Source: Streptomyces sp. BK208 (lineage in GTDB: Bacteria; Actinomycetota; Actinomycetes; Streptomycetales; Streptomycetaceae). Taken from it: a stretch of 64,000 nt of DNA. Below the pieces are notes generated by a model. It saw only the letters and a list, made by a program, of their open reading frames with translations. It was not told where the DNA came from and made no database searches. A program made the position numbers and the translations under genes. Shown here in pieces: positions 17,102 through 25,423 of this stretch. The DNA lies in assembly GCF_004364245.1 (NCBI RefSeq), contig NZ_SOAV01000010.1, positions 62,001 to 126,000 of the forward strand, given 5' to 3'. The number at the start of each line of letters is the position of its first letter. Within the stretch, counting starts at the first letter, position 1.

Positions 17102-18094
17102 CTACCAGGCGAAGGCCTCCGGAGAGGGCCCCGGTCCCGGGAAGACCTCGTCGAGCCCGGCCAGCAGTTCGTCCGACAGCTCCAGCTCCACGGCCCGCAG
17201 CGCCGACGCGAGCTGCTCGGCGGTGCGCGGGCCGACGATCGGGCCGGTCACTCCGGGCCGGGTCAGCAGCCACGCCAGCGCGGCCTCGCCCGGTGCGACG
17301 CCGTGCTTGTCGAGCAGGTCCTCGTACGCCTGGATCTGCGCGCGCTTCGCGGGGTCGGCCAGGGTGTCGGCCGCCCGCCCCGAGGCCCGGCGCCCGCCCT
17401 GGACCTCCTTCTTGATGACCCCGCCGAGCAGCCCGCCGTGCAGCGGCGACCACGGGATGACGCCGAGGCCGTAGTCCTGCGCGGCCGGGATCACCTCCAT
17501 CTCGGCGCGGCGCTCGGCCAGGTTGTACAGGCACTGCTCGCTGACCAGGCCGATGGTCCCGCCGCGTCGGGCGGCGGTCTCGTTGGCCTGCGCGATCTTG
17601 TACCCGGGGAAGTTCGAGGACCCGGCGTAGAGCACCTTGCCCTGCTGGACCAGGGTGTCGATCGCCTGCCAGATCTCGTCGAAGCCGGTGTCCCGGTCGA
17701 TGTGGTGGAACTGGTAGAGGTCGATGTGGTCGGTCCGCAGCCGCTTGAGGCTGGCGTCGACCGCGCGCCGGATGTTCACGGCGGACAGCTTGTCGTGGTT
17801 GGGCCAGGCGTCGCCGTCGGCGGCCATGTTGCCGTACACCTTGGTGGCGATGACCGTCTTGTCGCGCCGGTCGCCGCCCTTGGCGAACCAGTTGCCGATG
17901 ATCTCCTCGGTACGGCCCTTGTTCTCGCCCCAGCCGTACACGTTGGCGGTGTCGAAGAAGTTGATACCGGCGTCCAGCGCCGCGTCCATGATCGCGTGAC
18001 TGTCGGCCTCGTCGGTCTGCGGACCGAAGTTCATCGTCCCGAGGACGAGCCGGCTGACCTTGAGTCCTGTGCGTCCCAGCTGCGTGTACTCCAT
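17102..18094 (-). CDS. Aldo/keto reductase
   Basis: 330 residues from ATG at 18094 (MEYTQLGRTGLKVSRLVLGTM). The catalytic tetrad is visible: Asp and Tyr in FFDTANVYGWGENKG, Lys in KTVIATKVYG and His in LYQFHHIDRDTG. The NADPH-binding C-terminal motif appears as GPIVGPRTAEQL. It belongs to the TIM-barrel AKR group near YajO/Tas; the substrate is unknown. The in-frame extension to 18361 is the decayed Uma2 gene and is not part of it. Confidence 0.93.
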   Translation of the reverse strand: MEYTQLGRTGLKVSRLVLGTMNFGPQTDEADSHAIMDAALDAGINFFDTANVYGWGENKGRTEEIIGNWFAKGGDRRDKTVIATKVYGNMAADGDAWPNHDKLSAVNIRRAVDASLKRLRTDHIDLYQFHHIDRDTGFDEIWQAIDTLVQQGKVLYAGSSNFPGYKIAQANETAARRGGTIGLVSEQCLYNLAERRAEMEVIPAAQDYGLGVIPWSPLHGGLLGGVIKKEVQGGRRASGRAADTLADPAKRAQIQAYEDLLDKHGVAPGEAALAWLLTRPGVTGPIVGPRTAEQLASALRAVELELSDELLAGLDEVFPGPGPSPEAFAW

Positions 18095-18146
18095 GGTCCC
18101 CAAGCCAACGACTTGGAGTGCGCTCCAGGCAAGCGGGAGCGGGTGG

Positions 18147-18420
18147 TCAGTCGCGGGGGAAGTCGGCGGTGGGAAGCGTGAGATCGAGGACCGTGCCGGT
18201 GAGGTCCAGTTCCTGCCCGAAGGCGACCTTCGATGGGCCGTACGATCCGGCGGATGATGCCCCAGCGCGTGTCCCGCTGCGGTGTCATGTGGACGCTGCC
18301 CCCGACGATCTCGACCCTGAATCCTTCGGGGACGGGCATCCGCTCCAGCCGCTCGAACCACTCGTCCAGGCGCTGGGTGTTGGCGTCGGCCATGGCGATC
18401 CCGTCGTCAAGGACGGTCAT
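18147..18420 (-). pseudogene. Uma2-family (PD-(D/E)XK-like) gene with internal deletion and frameshift
   Basis: From ATG at 18420 the first roughly 62 residues match Streptomyces Uma2 proteins (MTVLDDGIAMADANTQRLDE, then WFERLERMPVPEGFRVEIV). The frame then breaks near 18236, and a different frame gives KVAFGQELDLTGTVLDLTLP up to TADFPRD and a TGA at 18147-18149, the normal C-terminus. Together about 89 of about 190 expected residues remain, so the catalytic centre is gone. It lies upstream of the aldo/keto reductase on the same strand. Confidence 0.75.
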
Positions 18421-18521
18421 CGTGGCGCTCCTCCCCGGCTGACCCAGCGACGAGTACGGCCGCGCGGTACAACGATACGCACGGTGACGCGGTCACGGGA
18501 GGACACGCGGGTGCCAGGGCG

Positions 18522-19202
18522 CTAGTGGCGGGCGGAGTACGGCCCGCCCAGCCCCCACCCCTCGTCCATCGCCGTCGCGAACGCCTCCGCGATCCGGTGC
18601 TCGCCGCTCTCGTTGGGATGGGTGCCGTCGTAGGTGTCCGTGTGGAAGTCCCACGGCACCGGCGGCGGGACGAGCAGCAGCGGGGAGCGCGGGTCGTCCA
18701 GGTCGGCGACCGTCTTGGCGAGGAGTTCGTTGAACCGGATGACCTGCTCGGCGAAGGACTCGTCGGCCTCCACCCGGATGTTGTGCAGGACCGGCATCAC
18801 GGCGACGCGGACGCGCGGGTTCGCCGACCGGGCCGCGGCCACGAAGTCGCGGACGTTGTCGGCGGTCTGCTCGGCGTTGGTGTAGAAGCCGAGGTCGATC
18901 AGGCCCAGCGAGACCAGGAGCACGTCCGCGCGGCAGGACCGTACCGCCTCGCCGATCAGCGGGGTCATGTGGTGCCAGCCCTCGCCCCAGCCGGCCAGGT
19001 GGGCGCGGGGGAAGTCGGGTTCGGCGTAGGCGTACGAGGTGGGGGCGTCCGTCACCTGGTCGTGGAGGGTCTCGCGCGGGCCGACGAAGGTGAAGGGGCG
19101 GCCGCAGGAGTCGCGCAGGTGCCGCCAGAGCCGGTAGCGCCACGTGTGTTCGCCGGCGCTTCCGATCGTCATGGAGTCACCGACGAACATGAACCTGAGC
19201 AT
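18522..19202 (-). CDS. SGNH/GDSL-family hydrolase
   Basis: 226 residues from ATG at 19202 (MLRFMFVGDSMTIGSAGEHT). Block I GDSMTIG supplies the nucleophile serine; DVLLVSLGLIDLG is block III; DGTHPNESGEHRIAEA is block V, with the catalytic Asp and His. There is no signal peptide with this start, so it may be cytoplasmic. The asparagine of the usual GxND block III is replaced by Ile, which could weaken the oxyanion hole. Substrate unknown (esterase or acetylhydrolase). Confidence 0.88.
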   Translation of the reverse strand: MLRFMFVGDSMTIGSAGEHTWRYRLWRHLRDSCGRPFTFVGPRETLHDQVTDAPTSYAYAEPDFPRAHLAGWGEGWHHMTPLIGEAVRSCRADVLLVSLGLIDLGFYTNAEQTADNVRDFVAAARSANPRVRVAVMPVLHNIRVEADESFAEQVIRFNELLAKTVADLDDPRSPLLLVPPPVPWDFHTDTYDGTHPNESGEHRIAEAFATAMDEGWGLGGPYSARH

Positions 19203-19314
19203 CCGCTCATCATGGACGATCCGCCTGGCCGGCGCGATGTGAGCCCGACCACGCAGGGTGACCGGCGGGACGGTCGCCGACGTGAACGCCCGCGCGGGAT
19301 GGCAGGCTTGGCGC

Positions 19315-20304
19315 ATGCGCCGACCCTTCGCCCTCCTCGCCTCCGCCCTCCTCGTGGGGGCGTTCGCCGTGCCCGCCTCGGCGGCGGACGGGGCGGACGC
19401 GCCCGCCGGGAGCGACGGGTTCACCATCGAGGACCCGCGCATCACCGAGTCCAGCGGCCTCGCCGCGTCCCGGCTGCACCCCGGCGTCTACTGGACGCAC
19501 AACGACCAGGACACCGGGCCGTACCTCTACGCCGTCGACGGCGCCACCGGCAGGACCGTGGCCCGCGTCGCGCTGTCCGGCGTCGGCACGCCCCGGGACG
19601 TCGAGGCGATCGGCATCGGACCGGGCAACCGGATCTTCGTCGGCGACATCGGCGACAACGACGGCGTGACCTGGCCGTACGTGTGGATCTACGAGCTGCC
19701 CGAGCCGACGGAGCTGAAGGACCAGACCGTCAAGGCGACGCAGTACGTGGTGAAGTACGCCGACGGTTCCCGCGACGCGGAGTCGATGCTGGTCCACCCG
19801 AAGACCGGCCGGGTCTACCTCATCGACAAGAACGAGGACGGCGGGCACCTGTACGAGGGCCCGGCGAAGCTCTCGTCCTCCGGCACCAACGTCTTCAGGC
19901 CGACCGTCCCCGTGGACCTGTGGGCGACGGACGCCGCCTTCTCCCCGGACGGCGAGCAGATCGCCGTGCGGGGCTACCTCGGGGGCATCTGGTACGGCTG
20001 GAACGGCGGGAAGATCCAGCGCCAGGGGCGGATCAGCGTGCCTCTGGGCCAGGGGGAGTCCGCCACCTACACCACCGACGGCAAGAAGCTGCTGCTCGGC
20101 ATGGAGGGGGCCGGCAGCCGGGTGAAGGCCGAGGACGTGCCGGGTCCTGACGGGGGCTCGGGCGGGGGCGGCTCGAACGCCTCGGGCGGGGACTCCGACG
20201 GGGCGGACGGGCCGGACGGCGGCACGCTCAAGGTGGGCGCGGTGGGACTGCTCGTCGCGCTCGTCGCCGTGTTCGGGCTACGCCGGCTGTTCCGGCGCCG
20301 CTGA
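19315..20304 (+). CDS. Secreted membrane-anchored beta-propeller-like protein
   Basis: 329 residues from ATG at 19315. A Sec signal peptide (MRRPFALLASALLVGAFAVP, cleavage at ASA) is followed by a beta-rich domain of about 240 residues with WTHNDQDTGPYLYAVDGATG and FVGDIGDNDG, resembling YncE/WD40-like propellers. Then come a Gly/Asp-rich linker, one transmembrane helix and RRLFRRR. It should be displayed outside the cell with a short basic tail inside. Its last 27 bases overlap the convergent TetR gene. Confidence 0.8.
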   Translation: MRRPFALLASALLVGAFAVPASAADGADAPAGSDGFTIEDPRITESSGLAASRLHPGVYWTHNDQDTGPYLYAVDGATGRTVARVALSGVGTPRDVEAIGIGPGNRIFVGDIGDNDGVTWPYVWIYELPEPTELKDQTVKATQYVVKYADGSRDAESMLVHPKTGRVYLIDKNEDGGHLYEGPAKLSSSGTNVFRPTVPVDLWATDAAFSPDGEQIAVRGYLGGIWYGWNGGKIQRQGRISVPLGQGESATYTTDGKKLLLGMEGAGSRVKAEDVPGPDGGSGGGGSNASGGDSDGADGPDGGTLKVGAVGLLVALVAVFGLRRLFRRR

Positions 20305-21093
20305 CTCCGCGGGCGTGCCGGGACCGTCGGGGGTGCCGGCCGCCCGGCGTGCGCTCACCAGCACCTCCAGCCCGTCGAGGATGCGCTGGAGCCCGAACTC
20401 GAAGTGGTCGAAGCCGGTGCCGAAGGCGTCCTCGGAGAGGGAGGACAGCACGGGGTAGCGCCCGCTGGTCATGGCCTTCTCCAGTACCGGCTGCTGGGCC
20501 CGCCAGAACTCCGCGTCCGTCAGACCGGAGCTGCGCTCGGCCTCCCGCTCGTACACCTGCGTGCGGGCGGCCCCGACGACGTATCCGTCGATCATGACGA
20601 TCGCCGAGACCAGCTCGGGGTCGGTCAGGCCCATCGGCCTGATCCGGGCGAGCACCTTCTCCATGCCGTCCAGGGCGGAGGGGCCGAGGATCGGGCGGGA
20701 CTGGTTGACCTCCAGCAGCCAGGTGTGGCGGCGGTAGAGGGCCAGCGTGGCGCGGCCGAGGGCCTGGAGCGCCGCACGCCAGCCGCCGTCACCGAGGCCG
20801 GCGGGGTCCTCCGAGGGGCGCTGCACGCGGTCCAGCATCAGGTCGATCAGCTCGCCCTTGCCGGGGACGTAGCGGTAGAGGGACATGGCGCCGGTGCCCA
20901 GCTCGGCGGCGATCCGGCGCATCGAGACCGCGCCGAGCCCCTCCCGGTCCGCGACCTCGACGGCGGCCTCCACGATCCGTTCCAGCGTCAGGCCCGGCCT
21001 CGGGCCCCGGCTGGGGCGCCGGCCGGTGTCCCACAACAGTTCGAGGGTGCGGCCGATGTCGCCGCTGCCGCTGGTCTCCGTGCCGCTCGCCAT
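20278..21093 (-). CDS. TetR-family regulator, divergent from a DrrAB-type exporter
   Basis: 271 residues. N-terminal DNA-binding domain at about residues 30-80 (IVEAAVEVADREGLGAVSMR, then RIAAELGTGAMSLYRYV), with a C-terminal domain of the TetR_C (tetracycline-repressor-like) type. It is divergently transcribed from the ABC exporter genes, and two tandem palindromes lie in the intervening region, so it very likely represses the exporter and is released by the exported compound. The 3' end overlaps the end of the secreted-protein gene by 27 bases. Confidence 0.92.
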   Translation of the reverse strand: MASGTETSGSGDIGRTLELLWDTGRRPSRGPRPGLTLERIVEAAVEVADREGLGAVSMRRIAAELGTGAMSLYRYVPGKGELIDLMLDRVQRPSEDPAGLGDGGWRAALQALGRATLALYRRHTWLLEVNQSRPILGPSALDGMEKVLARIRPMGLTDPELVSAIVMIDGYVVGAARTQVYEREAERSSGLTDAEFWRAQQPVLEKAMTSGRYPVLSSLSEDAFGTGFDHFEFGLQRILDGLEVLVSARRAAGTPDGPGTPAESAAPEQPA

Positions 21094-21123
21094 GAGCTCA
21101 GTCTAAATCCGCGCCGGAAAACT

Positions 21124-21159
21124 GGGTACGGCGTACGCGCAATCGGGTACGGTGTACCC
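21124..21159. promoter_or_regulatory. Two tandem operators for the TetR regulator
   Basis: GGGTACggtGTACCC at 21145-21159 is a perfect 6-bp inverted repeat with a 3-base spacer. A second copy, GGGTACggcGTACGC, lies at 21124-21138 with one mismatch. The start-to-start distance is 21 bases, about two helical turns, so two dimers could bind the same DNA face. They lie between the TetR start (21093) and the exporter start (21195), so both genes may be controlled. Confidence 0.75.
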
Positions 21160-21194
21160 AGTTGTGCGTCGGCAAGAGGGAGGGACGGGGACCC

Positions 21195-22166
21195 ATGGGT
21201 GAGAGATACGCGGTGCGGGCCGAAGGCATGGAGAAGCGGTACGGCGACAAGCACGCGCTGGCCGGCTTCGGCCTGGCCGTCCGCGAGGGCACCGTGCACG
21301 GCCTGCTCGGGCCGAACGGCGCGGGCAAGACCACGGCCGTGCGCATCCTGTCCACGCTGGTCCGGCTGGACGGGGGACGGGCCGAGGTGGCGGGCCTCGA
21401 CGTCGTCCGGCAGGCCCGGCAGGTGCGCGCGAGGATCGGTCTGACCGGCCAGTACGCGGCCGTGGACGAGGTGCTCACCGGCCGGCAGAACCTGGAGATG
21501 TTCGGGCGCCTGTTCCACCTGGGCGGCAGGCGGGCCCGGGTCCGGGCGGCCGAGCTGCTGGAGCGGTTCGACCTGGCCGACGCCGCCGACCGCGGGGTGG
21601 GCGAGTACAGCGGCGGCATGCGGCGGCGCCTCGACCTCGCGGCGTCGATGATCCTCTCCCCGGCCGTCCTGTTCCTGGACGAGCCGACCACCGGCCTCGA
21701 CCCGCGCAGCCGCGGCGAGGTCTGGGAGGCGGTCCGCGCACTGGTGGCGGACGGCACGACGGTGCTGCTCACCACGCAGTACCTGGAGGAGGCCGACAAG
21801 CTCGCCTCCCGCATCACCGTCATCGACCAGGGCCGGGCCATCGCCGACGACACCCCCAACGGGCTGAAGGACCTGGTGGGCGGCGACCGCATCGAGGTCG
21901 TGGTCGCCGACCGGGCCGAGATCCCGAGGGTGGTGAAGACCGTGGCCCGGGTCTGCGAGGGCGAACCCGAGGCGGACGAGGAGGCTTCGCGCGTGCACGC
22001 CCCGGTCACCGACCGGGTGGCGGCGCTGACCGAGGTGGCCCGCACCCTCCAGGACGAGGGCGTCGCCGTGGAGGACATCGGCCTGCGCCGGCCGAGCCTC
22101 GACGACGTGTTCCTGCGCCTGACCGGACTCCGTACGACTGCCGCGGAGGAGGCGGTGGCGGCATGA
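21195..22166 (+). CDS. Daunorubicin-resistance type ABC transporter ATP-binding protein
   Basis: 323 residues from ATG at 21195, with a GGGAGGGACGG ribosome-binding region. Walker A GPNGAGKTT, signature YSGGMRRRLDLA, Walker B LFLDEPTTGLDP and the H-loop region are all present. The C-terminal extension (RRPSLDDVFLRLTG) is typical of DrrA-type subunits. It powers export with the permease that overlaps it by four bases (ATGA). Likely controlled by the divergent TetR. Confidence 0.95.
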   Translation: MGERYAVRAEGMEKRYGDKHALAGFGLAVREGTVHGLLGPNGAGKTTAVRILSTLVRLDGGRAEVAGLDVVRQARQVRARIGLTGQYAAVDEVLTGRQNLEMFGRLFHLGGRRARVRAAELLERFDLADAADRGVGEYSGGMRRRLDLAASMILSPAVLFLDEPTTGLDPRSRGEVWEAVRALVADGTTVLLTTQYLEEADKLASRITVIDQGRAIADDTPNGLKDLVGGDRIEVVVADRAEIPRVVKTVARVCEGEPEADEEASRVHAPVTDRVAALTEVARTLQDEGVAVEDIGLRRPSLDDVFLRLTGLRTTAAEEAVAA

Positions 22167-22987
22167 GCGCCCTCGACCCGGCCACGGCCGCGCCCGAGCG
22201 CGGGCGGCTGCACTGGCTGCTCGCCGACTGCGCCAACCTCGTCCGCCGCGGCCTGCTCCACTACCGGCGCCAGCCCGTCAACATCGCCTGGCAGCTCGGC
22301 TTCCCGATCCTGTCCGTCCTCCTCTACGGCTACGTCTTCGGCAGCGCGATGACGGTGCCGGGCGGCGGGGACTACAAGGACTTCCTGATGCCGGGCATGT
22401 TCGCGATGACCATGGCCTTCGGTTTCATCAACACCGCGACCGTCGTGGTCCACGACTCCGTCAAGGGCGTCACCGACCGGTTCCGCTCCATGCCGATGGC
22501 CTCGTCCGCGGTGGTGGCCGGGCGTGGGGTCACCGACCTGCTGGTCGCCTGCGCCGAGCTGGCCATCATGATGCTGACGGCGATGGCCATGGGCTGGCGC
22601 CCGGACGGCGGCTGGGGGTTCCTGGCCGCGTTCGGACTGCTGCTGTGGCTGCGGTTCGCGCTCATCTGGATCGGTGTGTGGCTGGGCCTGCTGGTCCCCA
22701 ACCCGGAGGCGGCGGGCGGCCTGTTCGCCGTGGCCTTCCCGCTGACGATGATCTCCAGCATCTTCGTCGCCCCGCAGCTCATGCCCGACTGGCTGGGCTG
22801 GGTGGCCGCGTGGAACCCCGTCTCCTCCACGGCGGCCGCCGCCCGCGACCTGTTCGGCACACCGGTCGGCGGCGGCGATTCGTGGGTCGAACAGCACGCG
22901 CTGCTGATGGCGGGCGTGTGGCCGGTGGTGCTGACGGCGGTCTTCCTGCCGCTGGCGGTGCGGAGGTTCCAGCGACTGAGCCGGTAG
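22163..22987 (+). CDS. ABC-2 type transporter permease (DrrB-like)
   Basis: 274 residues, starting inside the ATPase stop (ATGA). Six hydrophobic segments in the ABC-2 arrangement, with the DrrB-type PGMFAMTMAFGFINTATVVV segment and a VWLGLLVPNPEAAGGLF loop. It forms the membrane channel of the exporter with the upstream ATPase. The substrate is probably a hydrophobic drug or secondary metabolite, inferred from family only. Confidence 0.94.
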   Translation: MSALDPATAAPERGRLHWLLADCANLVRRGLLHYRRQPVNIAWQLGFPILSVLLYGYVFGSAMTVPGGGDYKDFLMPGMFAMTMAFGFINTATVVVHDSVKGVTDRFRSMPMASSAVVAGRGVTDLLVACAELAIMMLTAMAMGWRPDGGWGFLAAFGLLLWLRFALIWIGVWLGLLVPNPEAAGGLFAVAFPLTMISSIFVAPQLMPDWLGWVAAWNPVSSTAAAARDLFGTPVGGGDSWVEQHALLMAGVWPVVLTAVFLPLAVRRFQRLSR

Positions 22988-23067
22988 GACCGTCGGGGAC
23001 GGCCGGGCCCGGGGGCCGGGAGAGGCAGCAGGGAACAGCGGCCGCCGGTGGGTGCACGCGGGCCTGG

Positions 23068-24267
23068 TCAGGCCGGGCGGTGCGCGACCGCCTTGAAGAA
23101 CGTGTAGCAGAACACCCCGTCGGGTCCGGCCGTGCGCCGCAGCGCGGCGATGCCCGCGTCGAAGGTGTCCGGGTCGATCAGCCCCGCCGCGACGGCGGGC
23201 TCCCGGACCCCCGAGATCATCGCGGTGAAGGTACGTCGGGTGAAGCTGTCCGCCAGCTCCGGCCGACTGCCGTCGACGTAGACGGTGCGCGGCCCGACGG
23301 CGATGTCCGCCCACTCCGCCCCGTGCAGCAGGGGGAAGAGCCGCCGGCCGATGAGGGCGTCGCCGCCAGCGTGCTGCTGCAACGTCACCTGGCACGCGAT
23401 GGCGGCGCGCGCGGCCGCGTCGTCCGGATGGAAATAGGCCGAGCCGTGGTCCCCCTCGACGACGGTGATCGTGCCGCCCGGCCGGACCAGGCGCCGCAGC
23501 CGCCGCAGCGCGTCGGCCGGATCGGCCAGGTGCTCGAGCAGGAAGCACACGAAGACGTGGTCGAAGGAACCTTCGCCGAATCCGCCCGCCCGCTCGGGAA
23601 GGGTGAACACGTCCTTCTCGGCGAACTCGACATTCGTCAGCCCCGCCGCGGCGACCCGGTGCGAGGCCGTCGCCAGCGACTCGGGGGCGATGTCGGCCGA
23701 CACGAAGTGCGTGCGGGGGCTGCGGGACGCCAGGGCGGTGGTCTGCGCGCCCACACCGCACCCCATCTCCAGGACCCGTTCGCCGGGCCTGAACCGGGTG
23801 TCGCCGTGCAGCAACTCGACCAGCGCGTCCGCCTGGTCCGCGAGCCGGGTGCTTTCCTCGGCCCGGTAGCCGTGCACGTACTGCTCGAACATGGTCATGG
23901 TCTCGATCACCTTCATCAACTGGTCCGGCTTCGCACTCCCGAGCGCCGCCACGAGCCGGTCCCGGAGCCGGCTCCGCCGCCTGAGGTCCTCCTCGACGTC
24001 GCCGAGGTGGGCGCGCAAGGTCGCCGCAGGATCCGGATCCTCGTGGTCCAGCAGAGCGGCGATCCGCCGGAGCCCCAGGCCGGTCCGGCGCAGGGCCATC
24101 GCCCGGTAGAGACGGGTGACGTGCGCGGGCCCGTAACGGCGGTGGCCGCTCGGCGTGCGCTCGGGAGACACCACGCCCAACGCGTCCCAGTACCGCAGTA
24201 CCCGCACCGACACCCCGGACGCCAGCGCCAGTTCGCCCACCGTCCACCACACCCCGTCGTCGCCCAC
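23068..24267 (-). CDS. MerR regulator fused to a SAM-dependent methyltransferase
   Basis: 399 residues from GTG at 24267. Residues about 7-75 are a MerR DNA-binding domain (WTVGELALASGVSVRVLRYWDALG and RTPSGHRRY), followed by a dimerisation coiled coil. Residues about 145-390 form a class I methyltransferase: VLEMGCGVGAQTTALA binds SAM, DVFTLPE and FDHVFVCFLLEHL follow. The usual MerR effector domain is thus replaced by an enzyme. Its own promoter has the MerR-type 19-base spacer and a palindrome, suggesting autoregulation. Substrate unknown. Confidence 0.88.
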   Translation of the reverse strand: MGDDGVWWTVGELALASGVSVRVLRYWDALGVVSPERTPSGHRRYGPAHVTRLYRAMALRRTGLGLRRIAALLDHEDPDPAATLRAHLGDVEEDLRRRSRLRDRLVAALGSAKPDQLMKVIETMTMFEQYVHGYRAEESTRLADQADALVELLHGDTRFRPGERVLEMGCGVGAQTTALASRSPRTHFVSADIAPESLATASHRVAAAGLTNVEFAEKDVFTLPERAGGFGEGSFDHVFVCFLLEHLADPADALRRLRRLVRPGGTITVVEGDHGSAYFHPDDAAARAAIACQVTLQQHAGGDALIGRRLFPLLHGAEWADIAVGPRTVYVDGSRPELADSFTRRTFTAMISGVREPAVAAGLIDPDTFDAGIAALRRTAGPDGVFCYTFFKAVAHRPA

Positions 24268-24274
24268 AGCGGCA

Positions 24275-24305
24275 ACGCTAGGTCCTCACACGGTGTCAGG
24301 TGCAA
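24275..24305 (-). promoter_or_regulatory. MerR-type promoter and operator of the MerR-methyltransferase gene (leaderless)
   Basis: On the minus strand, TTGCAC (24305-24300) and TAGCGT (24280-24275) form -35 and -10 boxes separated by 19 bases, the over-long spacing of MerR-activated promoters. The spacer holds a 17-bp dyad, CCTCACA-CGG-TGTCAGG on the plus strand (24284-24300), with one mismatch. The -10 ends 7 bases before the GTG at 24267, so the mRNA should begin at the start codon. Confidence 0.7.
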
Positions 24306-24426
24306 GACGTGGGGCGAGCTCTCGAGCAATGGACGGCGGCATGAGCCTTCGGCATGTCTCACTCGTACGGCTGATTCCGTCTCGTGCGGCCGTACTTATT
24401 GCTCCTCGCTGATTACGTTCTGTCAC

Positions 24427-25350
24427 ATGGTCAGTTCACCGCATGAGGCGTTGCACCGGATCTTCCGGGTGGATCCGGGGCTGTTAGCCCGGCTTTTGAA
24501 CCGGGCGGGCATCGGGTTTCCGGAGCACACCGCAATCGAGCCCTTGGACACTGATCTCACCGAGATCAGGCCACTTGAGCGCCGAGTGGACAGCGTGTTC
24601 CGGGTGCGGGTGCCTGGTGACGAGGGAGGCTTCGTCCTCGCCGTCGAGTCGCAGGGCAAGCCGGATCCGGACAAGCACAGCAGCTGGACGTACTACTTGG
24701 CCCACATGTATGCCAAGTACCGCTTGCCGCCGTTTCTTCTGGTGGTGTGCAAGGACAAAGCGACCGCGGCCTGGGCGTCGGAGCCGATCCGTGTCGGTCG
24801 TGGGTTCCACACGAGCATGGTCGTCTTTCCGCTGGTCCTTGGGCCTGGGATTCTTCCCGCCATCACTGAGTCGGCCGAGGCGGCCCAGGACCTCGGAGTG
24901 GCCGTCTTCTCCGCGCTCGCCCACGTCAAGGACCCGGCGCTGACTGCGATACTGGACGCGTTGGCGTCAGGAGTGGCGGACGACGCCGAGGAGTCCGGCT
25001 CCGCGGACGTGGACCGGGTGGACTGGGCGGAGATCGTCGAAATCGGTCTGGGTGAGGGCCCGGGCCGTGACTACTGGAGGCATCTGATGGCCACTTACAC
25101 CCCGAACTTCCCGGGCAGCAACACGATCGTCGAAGAGTCCTGGCGCGAAGGACGTGCCAGGGGTCAGACCGAGGGCAAGGCCGAGGGGAAGGCCGAGGAC
25201 ATTCTGCATATCCTCGAGGTGCGGGGCATCGAGGTCCCCGGCTCCGTCCGGGAGCGGGTCACCGGCTGCACCGACCTCGATGTGCTGGGCTCCTGGCTCG
25301 ACCGTTCCCTGAGCGTGACGCGGGCCGAGGAGCTGTTCGGCGAGGAGTAG
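24427..25350 (+). CDS. Rpn/PD-(D/E)XK nuclease-like protein with TTA codon
   Basis: 307 residues from ATG at 24427. The segment FVLAVESQGKPDPDKHSSWT resembles the E-x-Q/K active-site strand of Rpn-type and related PD-(D/E)XK proteins. The tail EGRARGQTEGKAEGKAEDIL is a short charged repeat, as in Rpn/YhgA-like proteins. Residue 20 is encoded by TTA (24484-24486), so translation should need the bldA tRNA and occur late in growth. GC content looks lower than in its neighbours, suggesting recent transfer. Function not established. Confidence 0.7.
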   Translation: MVSSPHEALHRIFRVDPGLLARLLNRAGIGFPEHTAIEPLDTDLTEIRPLERRVDSVFRVRVPGDEGGFVLAVESQGKPDPDKHSSWTYYLAHMYAKYRLPPFLLVVCKDKATAAWASEPIRVGRGFHTSMVVFPLVLGPGILPAITESAEAAQDLGVAVFSALAHVKDPALTAILDALASGVADDAEESGSADVDRVDWAEIVEIGLGEGPGRDYWRHLMATYTPNFPGSNTIVEESWREGRARGQTEGKAEGKAEDILHILEVRGIEVPGSVRERVTGCTDLDVLGSWLDRSLSVTRAEELFGEE

Positions 25351-25423
25351 AGCGTACGGATGCACGCAGGGCGCCCGGCGGTGGTCCGCGGGGCGCCCTG
25401 CGTGGTCGTCCGGGGAGAAGCGG

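Noticed and set aside
21195..24267. A drug-resistance or biosynthetic gene cluster around the DrrAB exporter and methyltransferase fusion
   Set aside because: There are no biosynthetic core genes; serC and ordinary metabolic genes follow directly. The exporter and the methyltransferase gene have separate regulation.
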